Source: DAHUZL01 sp035533215
Lineage (GTDB): Bacteria > Chloroflexota > Dormibacteria > Aeolococcales > Bog-877
DNA: 64,000 bases
Direction: 5' to 3'
Assembly (NCBI GenBank): GCA_035533215.1
Contig: DATLUG010000005.1
Span: forward strand, 1 to 64,000
Position numbers and translations under genes: made by a program. The number at the start of each line of letters is the position of its first letter. The stretch's first letter is position 1. Positions 27,597 to 36,214 of the stretch are shown piece by piece. The notes beneath the pieces are model-generated. The model saw nothing but the letters and a program-made list of their open reading frames with translations. It searched no databases and had not been told where the DNA came from.

Positions 27597-28442
27597 TCAG
27601 GGTCCCGCCGCGCTCGCGCCCAGCCAGCGCCGCAGCGCCCGGTCGACAGCGCCGGGGTCCTCCTGGAAGAAGAGGTGGCCGCGACCGCGGAGCCGGACCA
27701 GGGTCGCGCCCGGGATCCGGGCCGCCAGCCGCTCGCCGTTTCCGATCGGCATCACCCGGTCGCCGGTGCCGTGGAGGACCAGGGTGGGCGCCGCGATCCG
27801 AGCCAGATCATCGTCGGTGGCGTGCCCCCGGATCGCCTCCCACTGGGCGCGGAAGGTCTGGCCGCGGACCAGGTGGGACGCCCGCCACGCCACCGCGGCC
27901 TCGATCACCTCGGGGTGGCGGACCTGGAAGTCGGTGCTGTACATGACCCGGCAGGCGTTCCGATAGGCCGAGACCGGGTCGCGGGCATCGCCGCCGAGCA
28001 GCTGGCGGGTTGCCTCCGGGGCGGCCCGGACCGCGGCCGCCCCGCCCGGCCCGGTGCACCCCAAGGCGAGGCTCCGCACCAGGCTCGGGTGGCGCAGGGC
28101 CACGTGCTGGGCCACCATCCCGCCCATCGAGACGCCGAAGACGTGGGCGGCCCCCCCCGCCTGCTCGGCGATCACCCGCGCCGCGTCGTCGGCGAGCTCG
28201 GCCATCGAGAGCGGGCCGGTGACGGGGTCGCTGGCGCCGATGCCGCGCTGGTCGAGCACCAGCACCAGGTGGCGGGAGGCGAGGTCGCGGACGTTGCGGA
28301 CGAACGCGGTGTGGTCGGCGCCCAGCCCCGGGATGCAGCAGAGGGGGCTCCCCGTCCCCAGCTGGTGGACCACCACCTGGACCGACGGCGCCACCCTGAC
28401 CCGCACGACTCGATCGTCCGCGGGCCAGTCCACCTCACCCAT
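27597..28442 (-). CDS. Alpha/beta hydrolase
   Basis: 281-residue hydrolase of the 3-oxoadipate enol-lactonase/haloperoxidase-like group. The oxyanion region is LCCIPGLGADHTAF. The nucleophile elbow is FGVSMGGMVAQH (Ser in GxSxG), the acid is in LHGTGDRVMP, and the catalytic His is in RGRGHLFFQE. It is cytoplasmic, with no signal peptide. The ATG at 28440-28442 is the only good start close to the conserved core. It is divergent from rsmE, with 58 bases between the start codons. The substrate cannot be told from sequence. Confidence 0.85.
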   Translation of the reverse strand: MGEVDWPADDRVVRVRVAPSVQVVVHQLGTGSPLCCIPGLGADHTAFVRNVRDLASRHLVLVLDQRGIGASDPVTGPLSMAELADDAARVIAEQAGGAAHVFGVSMGGMVAQHVALRHPSLVRSLALGCTGPGGAAAVRAAPEATRQLLGGDARDPVSAYRNACRVMYSTDFQVRHPEVIEAAVAWRASHLVRGQTFRAQWEAIRGHATDDDLARIAAPTLVLHGTGDRVMPIGNGERLAARIPGATLVRLRGRGHLFFQEDPGAVDRALRRWLGASAAGP

Positions 28443-28487
28443 CGTATCGGCGACCCGGGCCGGGTCGGGATCGCCGGGGACCCGCGA

Positions 28488-28493
28488 TAGACT
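28488..28493 (+). promoter_or_regulatory. Leaderless promoter of rsmE
   Basis: TAGACT followed by exactly seven bases and then the GTG start codon at 28501. No Shine-Dalgarno is present. Confidence 0.65.
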
Positions 28494-28500
28494 GGACGCG

Positions 28501-29259
28501 GTGCCCGTGTTCTTCGTCCCGGCGGCGCAGATCGCCGCCAGCGGTGCAGTGGAGCTGGTCGACCAGGACGCCTGGCACCTCACCCGCGTCCTGCGCTGCC
28601 ACCCCGGCGAGGTGATCACGGTGGTCTCGGAGCCGGGCGTGGAGCACGAGGTGAGGCTGGAGGCGCTCGCACCCGGCCGGGTGGTCGGCACCATCGTCGC
28701 CAGCCGCCGGGCCCGACGGGAGCCGCGCACCCGGCTGCACGTCCTCCAGGCGCTGCCCAAGGGCACCGGCATGGCCCACGTCGTCGAGCAGCTGGCTCAG
28801 CTGGGGGTGGCCGCGGTGTGGCCGGTCGTGACCAGCCGCACCGTGTCCCGGCCCGCCGCCGGCTCGGACCCCGACCGCCTCCTCCGCTGGCGGGCGATCG
28901 CCAGGGAGTCGGCCCAGCTCGCCGGGCGCCACCTGGTCCCGTCGGTCGGGCCGGTCCAGCCGGTGCTGCGGGCGCTCGCCGACCTCGGGCGGGACGAGCC
29001 CGGCCTCCAGGCCTTCGTCTGCCACGAGGGCGAGCGTCGCCAGGCCCTCCCGACCGTCCAGTGGGACCCCACCCGCCCCACCGCGATCGTGGTCGGCCCG
29101 GAGGGCGGGCTGGCGCTCGACGAGGTCCAGGCGATGGTCGCCGGCGGAGCCCGCCCGGCCTCGCTGGGCCCGCGCAACCTGCGCACCACCCTCGCCGCGG
29201 TGGTGGCCGCGACCGTCCTCCTCGCCCGGGCGCAGGATCTGGAGGCCCCGGCCGGCTGA
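28501..29259 (+). CDS. rsmE: 16S rRNA (uracil1498-N3)-methyltransferase
   Basis: SPOUT methyltransferase acting on U1498 of the 30S subunit. The 252-residue protein has an N-terminal PUA-like part with HLTRVLRCHPGE, then QALPKGTGMAHVVEQLAQLG and AIARESAQLAGR. The SAM knot follows with VVGPEGGLALDE and LGPRNLRTTLA. The usual 'LR.ETA' of the family is changed to LRTTLA here. The length is normal. The GTG start at 28501 is supported by a -10 box seven bases upstream. In many genomes rsmE follows dnaJ; here it converges on dnaJ across a 60-base gap. Confidence 0.93.
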   Translation: MPVFFVPAAQIAASGAVELVDQDAWHLTRVLRCHPGEVITVVSEPGVEHEVRLEALAPGRVVGTIVASRRARREPRTRLHVLQALPKGTGMAHVVEQLAQLGVAAVWPVVTSRTVSRPAAGSDPDRLLRWRAIARESAQLAGRHLVPSVGPVQPVLRALADLGRDEPGLQAFVCHEGERRQALPTVQWDPTRPTAIVVGPEGGLALDEVQAMVAGGARPASLGPRNLRTTLAAVVAATVLLARAQDLEAPAG

Positions 29260-29319
29260 CCCCCCCGCTCGGAGGGGCGGTGGGAGGCCGGTGCGACCGC
29301 CGGCGGCGACCGCGGTCGG

Positions 29320-30429
29320 TCAGAGGCCGATGGCGTCCTTGAGGTTGCCGAGGAAGCCCCGGCGGACCGGGTGGGGCTGGCCGTCGGGGGGGAAGAGCCC
29401 CTGCAGCCCCGCCCGCTGGGCCTCGGTCAGGTGGGTCGGCACCACCACCCGCACGATCACCACCTGGTCGCCGCGCCGGCCGGTGCGGGGGTCGGGGGCG
29501 CCCAGCCCCGGGATCCGGATCTGATCGCCGAACTGGGTCCCCGGCTTGACGGCGAGGGGACGGGGCCCGTCGACCGTCGGCACCGCGATCGTGTCGCCGA
29601 GCGCCGCCTGGGCGATGCTGATCGGGCACTCGTAGAGGAGGGTCAGCCCCCGCCGCTGCAGCACCTCGTGGGGACGGACGGCGAGCGCGAGGTAGAGGTC
29701 CCCCGGGGGGCCTCCGCGCTCCCCGAACGCCCCCTCGCCGGGGACCCGGACCTGCATCTCGCTGTCGACTCCCGCCGGGATCTGGACCTCCACCATCCGG
29801 GTCTCGTCGACCAGGCCCCGGCCCCGGCAGCCCGGGCAGGGGGTCTCGACGATCTCGCCCGCCCCGCGGCACCGGCCGCACGGCTGCACGTTGACCATCT
29901 GGCCGAGGATCGTCTGGCGGACCTGGCGGACCTGGCCGCTCCCCTCGCACTGCGGGCACCGCCGCGCGGCGGTCCCCGGGGCCGCCCCACTCCCGCCGCA
30001 GTCCCCGCACCGCACCGGCCTTTGCACCTCGACCCGGCGGGTCACGCCCCGGATCGCCTCCTCGAAGGTGATGGTCAGCGGCATCCGCAGGTCCGGGCCG
30101 CGCTGGGGGCCGCCGGTCGGCCTCCGTCCGCCCCCGCCGAAGAACATGTCGAAGAGGTCGAAGGCCGCCTGGAACCCGAAGTCCTGGGCCTGCGGCATCC
30201 CGTCGGCGGCGTGGCCGTAGGTGTCGTAGCGGTGCCGCCGCTCGGAGTCGGAGAGCACCGCGTAGGCCTCGCCGATCTCCTTGAAGCGTACCTCGGCCCC
30301 CTCGTCGCCGGGATTGCGGTCGGGGTGGTACCGCATCGCCAGGGCGCGGTAGGCGCGCTTCATCTCCTCCGGGGAGGCCTGCCGTCCCACCCCCAGCACC
30401 TCGTAGTAGTCGCGCTTGGTCGACGGCAT
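29320..30429 (-). CDS. dnaJ: Chaperone protein DnaJ
   Basis: Hsp40 co-chaperone that stimulates DnaK. The 369-residue protein has a J-domain with DYYEVLGVGR and MRYHPDRNPG (HPD). A short Gly/Phe segment (FDMFFGGGGR) follows, then four zinc-finger repeats (CGDCGGSG, CPQCEGSG, CGRCRGAG, CPGCRGRG) and the C-terminal substrate-binding domains with GDLYLALAV. It is a type I DnaJ. The start is ATG 30427-30429, seven bases after the grpE stop. It belongs to the CIRCE-controlled unit hrcA-grpE-dnaJ; dnaK is missing from its usual place. Confidence 0.95.
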   Translation of the reverse strand: MPSTKRDYYEVLGVGRQASPEEMKRAYRALAMRYHPDRNPGDEGAEVRFKEIGEAYAVLSDSERRHRYDTYGHAADGMPQAQDFGFQAAFDLFDMFFGGGGRRPTGGPQRGPDLRMPLTITFEEAIRGVTRRVEVQRPVRCGDCGGSGAAPGTAARRCPQCEGSGQVRQVRQTILGQMVNVQPCGRCRGAGEIVETPCPGCRGRGLVDETRMVEVQIPAGVDSEMQVRVPGEGAFGERGGPPGDLYLALAVRPHEVLQRRGLTLLYECPISIAQAALGDTIAVPTVDGPRPLAVKPGTQFGDQIRIPGLGAPDPRTGRRGDQVVIVRVVVPTHLTEAQRAGLQGLFPPDGQPHPVRRGFLGNLKDAIGL

Positions 30430-30436
30430 CACCGGC

Positions 30437-30994
30437 TCAGTCGGCACCGGCGCCACCGACGGGCCGGGCGTCCCCCGCCGGCAGCGGTTCGCCGGCCCGC
30501 GCCACCCGCACCTGGGCGGGGCGCACCACCCGGTCGTGGTAGCGGTAGCCGGGCCGGAGCTCGGCGGTGACGGTGTCGTGGTCGATCGCCCCGCCCGGTT
30601 CGGTGGCGACCGCCTCGTGCAGGACAGGGTCGAAGGGGGCACCCACCGCGGGCACCGTCCGGATCCCCTCGGAGGCGAGCCCCTCCTCGAGCTGGCGCAC
30701 GGTCAGCCGGAGCCCGGTCGCGAGCTGGTCCTCCTCGCCCTCGGGGAGGTGGGCCACCGCCCGGCTCAGGTTGTCGAGCGCGGGCAGGACCGCGGCCAGA
30801 AGTGGCGCACCTCCGTACCGTCGGCAGTCGGCCAGCTCCTGCACCTTCCGCTTGCGGAAGTTGTCGTGGTCGGCGGCCAGCCGAAGGTTGGCCGCCTCCA
30901 GCTCGCGGATCCGCTCGATCAGCCGGTCCCGGTCGTCCTCGCGCTCGAAGGCAGCCCCCGAGCCCGGGTCCGCCGCGTCATCTGGCCCTGTCAC
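30437..30994 (-). CDS. grpE: Nucleotide exchange factor GrpE
   Basis: Releases ADP from DnaK. The 185-residue protein has an acidic N-terminus, a long helix (IRELEAANLRLAADHDNFRK) and the beta-domain motif FDPVLHEAVATEP, then RPGYRYHDRVVRPAQVRVA, which together define GrpE. The start GTG 30992-30994 has an AGGAG Shine-Dalgarno seven bases upstream. It lies 75 bases after hrcA and seven before dnaJ, and should share the CIRCE-regulated transcript. Confidence 0.94.
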   Translation of the reverse strand: MTGPDDAADPGSGAAFEREDDRDRLIERIRELEAANLRLAADHDNFRKRKVQELADCRRYGGAPLLAAVLPALDNLSRAVAHLPEGEEDQLATGLRLTVRQLEEGLASEGIRTVPAVGAPFDPVLHEAVATEPGGAIDHDTVTAELRPGYRYHDRVVRPAQVRVARAGEPLPAGDARPVGGAGAD

Positions 30995-31069
30995 ATCTGC
31001 ACTCCTGCTCCCGGGTCGGGACTGCCGGCCCGTGCGGCGGCGGCGACCCGACGCCCCCGGGGCCGCCCC

Positions 31070-32086
31070 TCACACCACGTAGCGATCGAGCATCTCACCG
31101 GTGAGCCGGGAGACCAGCTCCATCCGTGCCACCACCCGGCCGTAGCGGAGCCGGGTCGGGCCGACCACCCCGATGGTGCCGCGCATGCGGTCGCCGACCC
31201 GGTAGGCGGTGACGAGAAACGCGCAGCCGCGCAGCTCCTGGAGGGCATTCTCACTGCCGATGACCGCCTGCACCCCCCGGTTCGGCATCGCCAGGGAGAG
31301 GAGCTCGGCCAGCATCCGCTGCGTCTCCAGCACCTCCAGGACGGCATGCAGCTGCTGGGGGTCGCCGAACTCCGGCTGACTCACGAGGTTGCGCACGCCG
31401 TCGTGGATGATCACCGTCCCGGGAGCGTCCAGGCTGCGCAGCGCCGCTGCCACCTCGGCCAGGATCGCCCGGGCCGGCCTTGGTTCGTCGGCCGCCCGCG
31501 GCAGCGCCGCCAGTTCCTCGGCGGAGCGCCCGACGGCGTGGCGATTGAACCAGCCGGCGACGGTGGTGAGCGCGTCCTGGTCGTCGGCCTCGTCGACCGC
31601 GATCAGGCGCTGGCGCACCAGGTTGTCGGCGACCGCCACCACCAGCAGCGCCTGCCCCGCCCGCAGGCCCACCAGGGCGACGTGCTTGAGCCGACTGCCG
31701 GTGCCGGTCGGCCCGGTGAGCACGGCGAGGTTCTCGCTGAGCCGGCTCATCATCGCGGCGGCCACATCCAGGATCGCCTCCGCCACCGGCGGCGCGGACT
31801 CGAAAGCGTGGCGGACGCTCCGGCGCAGGTGGGGCTCCACCGGCTCCGCCGGGAGCAGGAAGTCGACGAAGTAGCGGTAGCCGCGGTCGGTCGGGATCCG
31901 TCCCGCCGAGGTGTGGGGCTGGAGCAGGAAGCCGTCCACCACCAGCTCGGCCAGCTCGTTGCGGATGGTGGCGGAGCTGATCTCGGACAGGTAGCGGGCG
32001 GCCAGCGTCTGGGAGCCGACCGGCACCATCGTCTCGGTGTAGTCGGCGACCACCGCTTGCAGGATGCGCTCCTTGCGTGCGTCCAT
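31070..32086 (-). CDS. hrcA: Heat-inducible transcription repressor HrcA
   Basis: Binds CIRCE operators and represses chaperone genes until heat shock. The 338-residue protein begins with the winged-helix ARKERILQAVVADYTETMVP and VGSQTLA, followed by SSATIRNELAELV. The GAF-like domain and the C-terminal GVVGPTRLRYGRV complete the family pattern. The start is ATG 32084-32086 with AAAGGGG upstream. A perfect CIRCE lies 18 bases before it, so HrcA represses itself. Confidence 0.95.
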   Translation of the reverse strand: MDARKERILQAVVADYTETMVPVGSQTLAARYLSEISSATIRNELAELVVDGFLLQPHTSAGRIPTDRGYRYFVDFLLPAEPVEPHLRRSVRHAFESAPPVAEAILDVAAAMMSRLSENLAVLTGPTGTGSRLKHVALVGLRAGQALLVVAVADNLVRQRLIAVDEADDQDALTTVAGWFNRHAVGRSAEELAALPRAADEPRPARAILAEVAAALRSLDAPGTVIIHDGVRNLVSQPEFGDPQQLHAVLEVLETQRMLAELLSLAMPNRGVQAVIGSENALQELRGCAFLVTAYRVGDRMRGTIGVVGPTRLRYGRVVARMELVSRLTGEMLDRYVV

Positions 32087-32104
32087 CGACGGCGACCCCT
32101 TTGC

Positions 32105-32131
32105 TTAGCACTCCGGCTGGGCGAGTGCTAA
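32105..32131 (-). promoter_or_regulatory. CIRCE operator (HrcA binding site)
   Basis: TTAGCACTC, nine bases, then GAGTGCTAA: the perfect consensus inverted repeat. It lies between the -10 box and the hrcA start, where HrcA binding would block transcription of hrcA-grpE-dnaJ. Confidence 0.97.
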
Positions 32132-32135
32132 TCGG

Positions 32136-32144
32136 AGTCTAACA
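32136..32144 (-). promoter_or_regulatory. Extended -10 of the hrcA operon
   Basis: Minus strand TGTTAGACT: a TGn extension followed by TAGACT (32136-32141), five bases upstream of CIRCE. The transcription start would fall inside the operator. Confidence 0.6.
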
Positions 32145-32192
32145 CGGGCCGCCGACGCGGCCCGCTGGGTGGGGATCGGGCCGCGGGGCCGG

Positions 32193-32198
32193 TATCCT
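32193..32198 (+). promoter_or_regulatory. -10 box of the VIT transporter gene
   Basis: TATCCT ten bases before the ATG at 32209, which implies a leader of only about three bases. It lies about 50 bases from the divergent hrcA -10. Confidence 0.5.
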
Positions 32199-32208
32199 CT
32201 GCGGCAGG

Positions 32209-33006
32209 ATGGATGCCACACGGGCCGACGCCCAGAACCCCCCCCCGCACAAGGAGCCGTCCCCCGGGATGGCGGCCGTCGCGCGCGGCGACGAGCGCGC
32301 GCGCCTGGCCCGCCAGGGCGGCATCCGGGAGGTGGTCTTCGGGGTGCAGGACGGACTCCTCACCACCCTCGGCCTCGTCACCGGCATCGCCAGCGCCACG
32401 TCCGGCGGTCGCACCACCATCCTGCTGGCGGGCGTGGTCGTGGCCCTCACCGGCATGGTCTCGATGGGCACCGGCGCCTACCTGGGGGGGACCTCCGAGC
32501 GCGACCTCAAGGCCGCGGCGATCCGCAAGGAGCGCCTCGAGCTCAGCACCGACCCGGAGGAGGAGCACGGCGAGATGGCCGCCATCCTCCATCGCTCCGG
32601 GGTGCCGGTCGCCCAGGCGCACGAGCTCGCCCGCGCCCTCGCCGCCTACCCAAAGCTGTGGGAGGAGACCCACATCGAGAAGGAGCTCGGCATCCCGAGC
32701 CAGCTCCCCGACGCCCCGGTCGCCGACGGGGTGCGGATGGGGGCGACGTTCCTCCTCGGCGCGATCCCCCCGATCGTCCCCTACGCGCTCCTCACCGGGA
32801 CCGCCGCCTTCGCGACCTCGCTGGCGGTCTCGGCGGTGGTGCTGGCCGCGCTGGGGATCGTCAAGGGCCGCATCACCAGCACCGGCCTTGCCCGCTCGGG
32901 CGCGCAGGTGCTGGCGGTCGGCGCCGCCGCGGCCGCCACCGGCTACGTGCTGGGCGTCATCCTGCCCCGACTCCTCGGCCTGCACATCCCGCCCGGCGCG
33001 CTCTGA
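32209..33006 (+). CDS. VIT1/CCC1-family iron/manganese transporter
   Basis: 265-residue membrane protein that exports or sequesters Fe2+ or Mn2+. The cytoplasmic N-terminus is followed by REVVFGVQDGLLTTLGLVTG, the first-helix signature of the VIT family. Membrane segments then run at about 60-85 (LLAGVVVALTGMVSMGTGAY), 180-200, 205-225 and 240-260. The Glu-rich cytoplasmic helical segment between helices 2 and 3 (ERDLKAAAIRKERLEL, EEEHGEMAAIL) is where relatives bind metal. Start ATG at 32209; an ATG four codons before RGDERARL (MAAVARG) is also in frame. Confidence 0.9.
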   Translation: MDATRADAQNPPPHKEPSPGMAAVARGDERARLARQGGIREVVFGVQDGLLTTLGLVTGIASATSGGRTTILLAGVVVALTGMVSMGTGAYLGGTSERDLKAAAIRKERLELSTDPEEEHGEMAAILHRSGVPVAQAHELARALAAYPKLWEETHIEKELGIPSQLPDAPVADGVRMGATFLLGAIPPIVPYALLTGTAAFATSLAVSAVVLAALGIVKGRITSTGLARSGAQVLAVGAAAAATGYVLGVILPRLLGLHIPPGAL

Positions 33007-33019
33007 TCCGGTCGCGGGG

Positions 33020-33038
33020 GCGGGCCGGACCGGCCCGC
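33020..33038. terminator. Bidirectional hairpin between VIT and hemW
   Basis: GCGGGCCG-GAC-CGGCCCGC, a perfect eight-base stem in the 38-base gap between two convergent genes. There is no U-tract, as is usual at this G+C. Terminator function is inferred from position. Confidence 0.5.
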
Positions 33039-33044
33039 GCCGGC

Positions 33045-34277
33045 TCAGCCCGCCAGCCGCACCGCCACCGCGTCGAGCAGCTCCTGGCCGCGGCGGGTGA
33101 GCCGCACCCGGTCGCGCCGCGCCTCCAGGAGCTGCCCCGTGATCAGGGGCGCGGCCCGTGCCCGACCCGGCGCCGACCGCAGGCGCAGACCGCAGCTGAG
33201 GCGAAGGCCGAGGAGGAACCGCTCCAGCCGCCGCCGGCCCCGGTCGACCGACTCCAGGCCGGCGACCCCGCTCCCTGACTGCTCCACCTGCTGCAGGTAC
33301 CGGTGCAGGCTGCGGTGGTTCCAGGTCCGCACCGCCAGCGCGCCCGGCCCCGTCGCCAGTCCCAGCCGGGCCGCCACCGCCACCGGCAGATGGGCATGGG
33401 CGCCCGCGCCGACCGCCCAGTACCCTCCCCCGCGCCAGTAGACGAGGTGGTGGCGGCAGCGCTCCCCGCGACGCGCGAAGTTGCTCACCTCGTAGTGCGC
33501 GTAGCCGGCCGCCTCCAGCCGGTCGACGGCCCACCAGTGCTGCCGCAGCGCCGCCGCGGGCGCGGGCACACGCACCAGTCCCGCCGCCACCTGGCGGTGC
33601 AAGCGGGTGCCCGCCTCCACCGTCAGCTCGTAGCAGGAGAGGTGCTCCGGCGCGAGCGCGAGCAGGCGCTCGAGGCTGCGCTCGAAGGTCGCCGCGGGTC
33701 GGCCCGGGACCGCGTAGATGAGGTCGCAGCTGAGGTGGCGCACCCCGGCCGCGCGCAGCGCGGCGAGCGCTCGCAGGGCGCCGGCCGCGTCGTGGCCGCG
33801 TCCGAGCTGGCGGAGCACGTCGTCGTCCAGGCTCTGGACCCCGAGGCTGACCCGGGTGACCCCGGCCTCCAGCCATCCCGCCGCCCGCCCCCCATCCAAT
33901 CCCGAGGGGTTGGCCTCGATCGTCACCTCGGCGTCGGCCCCGATCCCGAACGCGCCCCGCACCGTGTCCAGCAGCCGGCGGATGAGCGGCACCGCGAGCA
34001 GGCTGGGGGTGCCGCCGCCGATGAACACGGTGCTGAGCGGCGGCGGCGGTCCCGCCGACCCGGCGGTGAGTGCCCGCGCCGCCCGCGCCAGCCGCTCCAG
34101 CTCGCGGCCGACCGCGTCGACGTAGCGCTGGTGCAGCGCCTCCCCCCCCACGTGCACGGCGAAATCGCAGTAGGGGCAGAGCCGCTCGCAGAAGGGGACA
34201 TGGACGTAGAGGGCGCGGGGGAGCCCCGCCGGCCGGCGCGGCGCGGCCGCGACGGCCGCCCCGCTCAGTGCCGACAC
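33045..34277 (-). CDS. hemW: Radical SAM heme chaperone/coproporphyrinogen-oxidase-like HemW
   Basis: 410-residue radical-SAM protein. YVHVPFCERLCPYCDF carries the CxxxCxxC cluster ligands. TVFIGGGTPSLL, EANPSGLDG, RVSLGVQS and DLIYAVPG follow in HemW order. The extra ligand Cys pattern of true HemN is not obvious, so a heme-chaperone role is more likely than oxidase activity. The start GTG 34275-34277 is the best candidate after lepA (35 bases downstream of its stop). lepA-hemW adjacency is widespread and supports the call. Confidence 0.9.
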   Translation of the reverse strand: MSALSGAAVAAAPRRPAGLPRALYVHVPFCERLCPYCDFAVHVGGEALHQRYVDAVGRELERLARAARALTAGSAGPPPPLSTVFIGGGTPSLLAVPLIRRLLDTVRGAFGIGADAEVTIEANPSGLDGGRAAGWLEAGVTRVSLGVQSLDDDVLRQLGRGHDAAGALRALAALRAAGVRHLSCDLIYAVPGRPAATFERSLERLLALAPEHLSCYELTVEAGTRLHRQVAAGLVRVPAPAAALRQHWWAVDRLEAAGYAHYEVSNFARRGERCRHHLVYWRGGGYWAVGAGAHAHLPVAVAARLGLATGPGALAVRTWNHRSLHRYLQQVEQSGSGVAGLESVDRGRRRLERFLLGLRLSCGLRLRSAPGRARAAPLITGQLLEARRDRVRLTRRGQELLDAVAVRLAG

Positions 34278-34311
34278 GTCGACCGGCGCCAGGCCGGCGA
34301 GGACTCGGCCC

Positions 34312-36123
34312 TCACGGCTGCTCCAACCGGAGCACCGCCATGAACGCCTCCTGCGGGATCTCGACATTGCCGACCCGCTTCATCCGCTTCTTGCCCTCGC
34401 GCTGCTTCTCCAGCAGCTTGCGCTTGCGGGTGATGTCGCCGCCGTAGCACTTGGCGAGGACGTCCTTGCGCAGCGCGGGCACCGTCTCGCGCGCGATGAT
34501 GCGGCCGCCGATCGCGGCCTGGATCGGGACCTCGAACAGCTGCCGGGGGATGAGGCCCTTGAGCCGCTCCACCAGCCGCCGTCCCTGAGTCGGGGCGCGG
34601 TCCCGGTGGATGATCGCGCTGAGGGCGTCGACCCGGCTCCCGCCCACCAGCACGTCGAGCTTGACCAGCGCGGCGGGACGATAGCTGCGCAGCTCGTAGT
34701 CCAGCGAGGCGTAGCCGCGGGAGCGCGACTTGAGCTGGTCGTAGAAGTCGCTGATGATCTCCCCCAGCGGGAGGTCGTAGCGCAGCAGCGCCCGTTCCCC
34801 CGGCTGGTACTCGAGATTGAGCATCTCGCCGCGCCGCTCCTGGCAGAGCTCCATCACCTGGCCGAGCGACTCCCTCGGGGTGAGCAGCTCCGCCGTCACC
34901 CTGGGCTCGGCGATGGTCAGGATCGCGGCGGCGTCGGGCAGCTGGGCGGGGTTGTCGACCAGCAGCTCGTCGCCGGCCTGGGTGGTGACCCGGTAGGCGA
35001 CCGAGGGGGCGGTGGTGATGAGGTCGAGGTCGAACTCCCGCTCCAGCCGCTCCTGGACGATGTCCAGGTGCAGGAGGCCGAGGAAGCCGCAGCGAAAGCC
35101 GAAGCCGAGCGCGACCGAGGTCTCGGGCTCGTAGGTGAGGGCGGCGTCGTTCAGCTGCAGCCGCCCGAGCGCCTCGCGCAGCTCCGCATACCGGTCCCCC
35201 TCCACCGGGTAGAGGCCGGCCCAGACCATCGGGGTCACCTGGCGGTAGCCGGGCAGCGGCGCCGCCGCTGGACGGGCGACCGTCGTCACGGTGTCGCCCA
35301 CCTTGGCGTCGCGGACGTCGCGGACCGACGCCACCAGGTAGCCGACCTCGCCGGCCGCCAGCTCGTCCACCGGCGTCATCTGGGGCCGAAAGATCCCCAC
35401 CTCGTCGACCGTGAAGCTGGCCCCGCCGGCCATCATCCGGATCGCCGTTCCGGCCGCGATCCGGCCCGCCATCAGGCGGACGTAGCTGATGACGCCGCGG
35501 TAGGCGTCGTACTTGCTGTCGAAGATGAGCGCCTGCAGCGGGGCGGCCCGGTCGCCCGCGGGCGGCGGGACCCGGTCCACCACCGCCTGCAGGATGGCGT
35601 CGACCCCCACCCCGGTGCGGGCGCTGGCGAGCAGGGTGCCGGACGCGGGCAGGCCGAGGACGCTCGCGATCTCCTCCACCACCCGCTCCGGCTCGGCGGC
35701 GGGCAGGTCGATCTTGTTGACGACCGGGATCAGGGTCAACCCGATGTCCAGCGCCTTGTACACATTGGCGAGCGTCTGGGCCTCGATTCCCTGCGAGGCG
35801 TCGACGACCAGGATCGCGCCCTCGCAGGCGGCCAGCGCCCGCGACACCTCGTAGGCGAAGTCGACGTGCCCGGGGGTGTCGATGAGGTTCAGCTCGTACA
35901 GCTGGCCGTCCGCGGCCCGGTGCTGGAGGCGCACCGCCTGGGCCTTGATGGTGATGCCGCGCTCCCGCTCCAGGTCCATCGTGTCCAGCAGCTGCTCGGT
36001 CATGTCCCGCGCGGCGACGGTGCCGGTGCGCTCCAGGAGCCGGTCTGCCAGCGTCGACTTGCCGTGGTCGATGTGCGCGATGATGGAGAAGTTGCGGACG
36101 CGCTCGATGGGACTGGCGGGCAT
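34312..36123 (-). CDS. lepA: Elongation factor 4 (LepA)
   Basis: Ribosome-associated GTPase that back-translocates or remodels stalled ribosomes. In its 603 residues the GTPase motifs are IIAHIDHGKSTLADRL, DTPGHVDFAYEV and VNKIDLP. The C-terminal signature AKCYGGDITRKRKLLEKQ is specific to EF4, with KRMKRVGNVEIPQEAF near the end. Full length. Start ATG 36121-36123; a GATAAT box eight bases upstream indicates leaderless or nearly leaderless expression. Confidence 0.97.
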   Translation of the reverse strand: MPASPIERVRNFSIIAHIDHGKSTLADRLLERTGTVAARDMTEQLLDTMDLERERGITIKAQAVRLQHRAADGQLYELNLIDTPGHVDFAYEVSRALAACEGAILVVDASQGIEAQTLANVYKALDIGLTLIPVVNKIDLPAAEPERVVEEIASVLGLPASGTLLASARTGVGVDAILQAVVDRVPPPAGDRAAPLQALIFDSKYDAYRGVISYVRLMAGRIAAGTAIRMMAGGASFTVDEVGIFRPQMTPVDELAAGEVGYLVASVRDVRDAKVGDTVTTVARPAAAPLPGYRQVTPMVWAGLYPVEGDRYAELREALGRLQLNDAALTYEPETSVALGFGFRCGFLGLLHLDIVQERLEREFDLDLITTAPSVAYRVTTQAGDELLVDNPAQLPDAAAILTIAEPRVTAELLTPRESLGQVMELCQERRGEMLNLEYQPGERALLRYDLPLGEIISDFYDQLKSRSRGYASLDYELRSYRPAALVKLDVLVGGSRVDALSAIIHRDRAPTQGRRLVERLKGLIPRQLFEVPIQAAIGGRIIARETVPALRKDVLAKCYGGDITRKRKLLEKQREGKKRMKRVGNVEIPQEAFMAVLRLEQP

Positions 36124-36131
36124 CGCCGGCC

Positions 36132-36137
36132 ATTATC
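36132..36137 (-). promoter_or_regulatory. Near-leaderless promoter of lepA
   Basis: GATAAT on the minus strand, eight bases before the lepA ATG. The divergent GNAT-like gene has its own box about 65 bases away. Confidence 0.55.
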
Positions 36138-36201
36138 CGGGGCGGCCGCCGCCGCCGGCGGGCGAGGCCGCCGCCGCGGTCACCGCCCCCCCGACCCCGG
36201 C

Positions 36202-36207
36202 TACGAT
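36202..36207 (+). promoter_or_regulatory. Leaderless promoter of the GNAT-like gene
   Basis: TACGAT, then exactly seven bases, then ATG at 36215. There is no Shine-Dalgarno. Confidence 0.65.
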
Positions 36208-36214
36208 CGACCGG

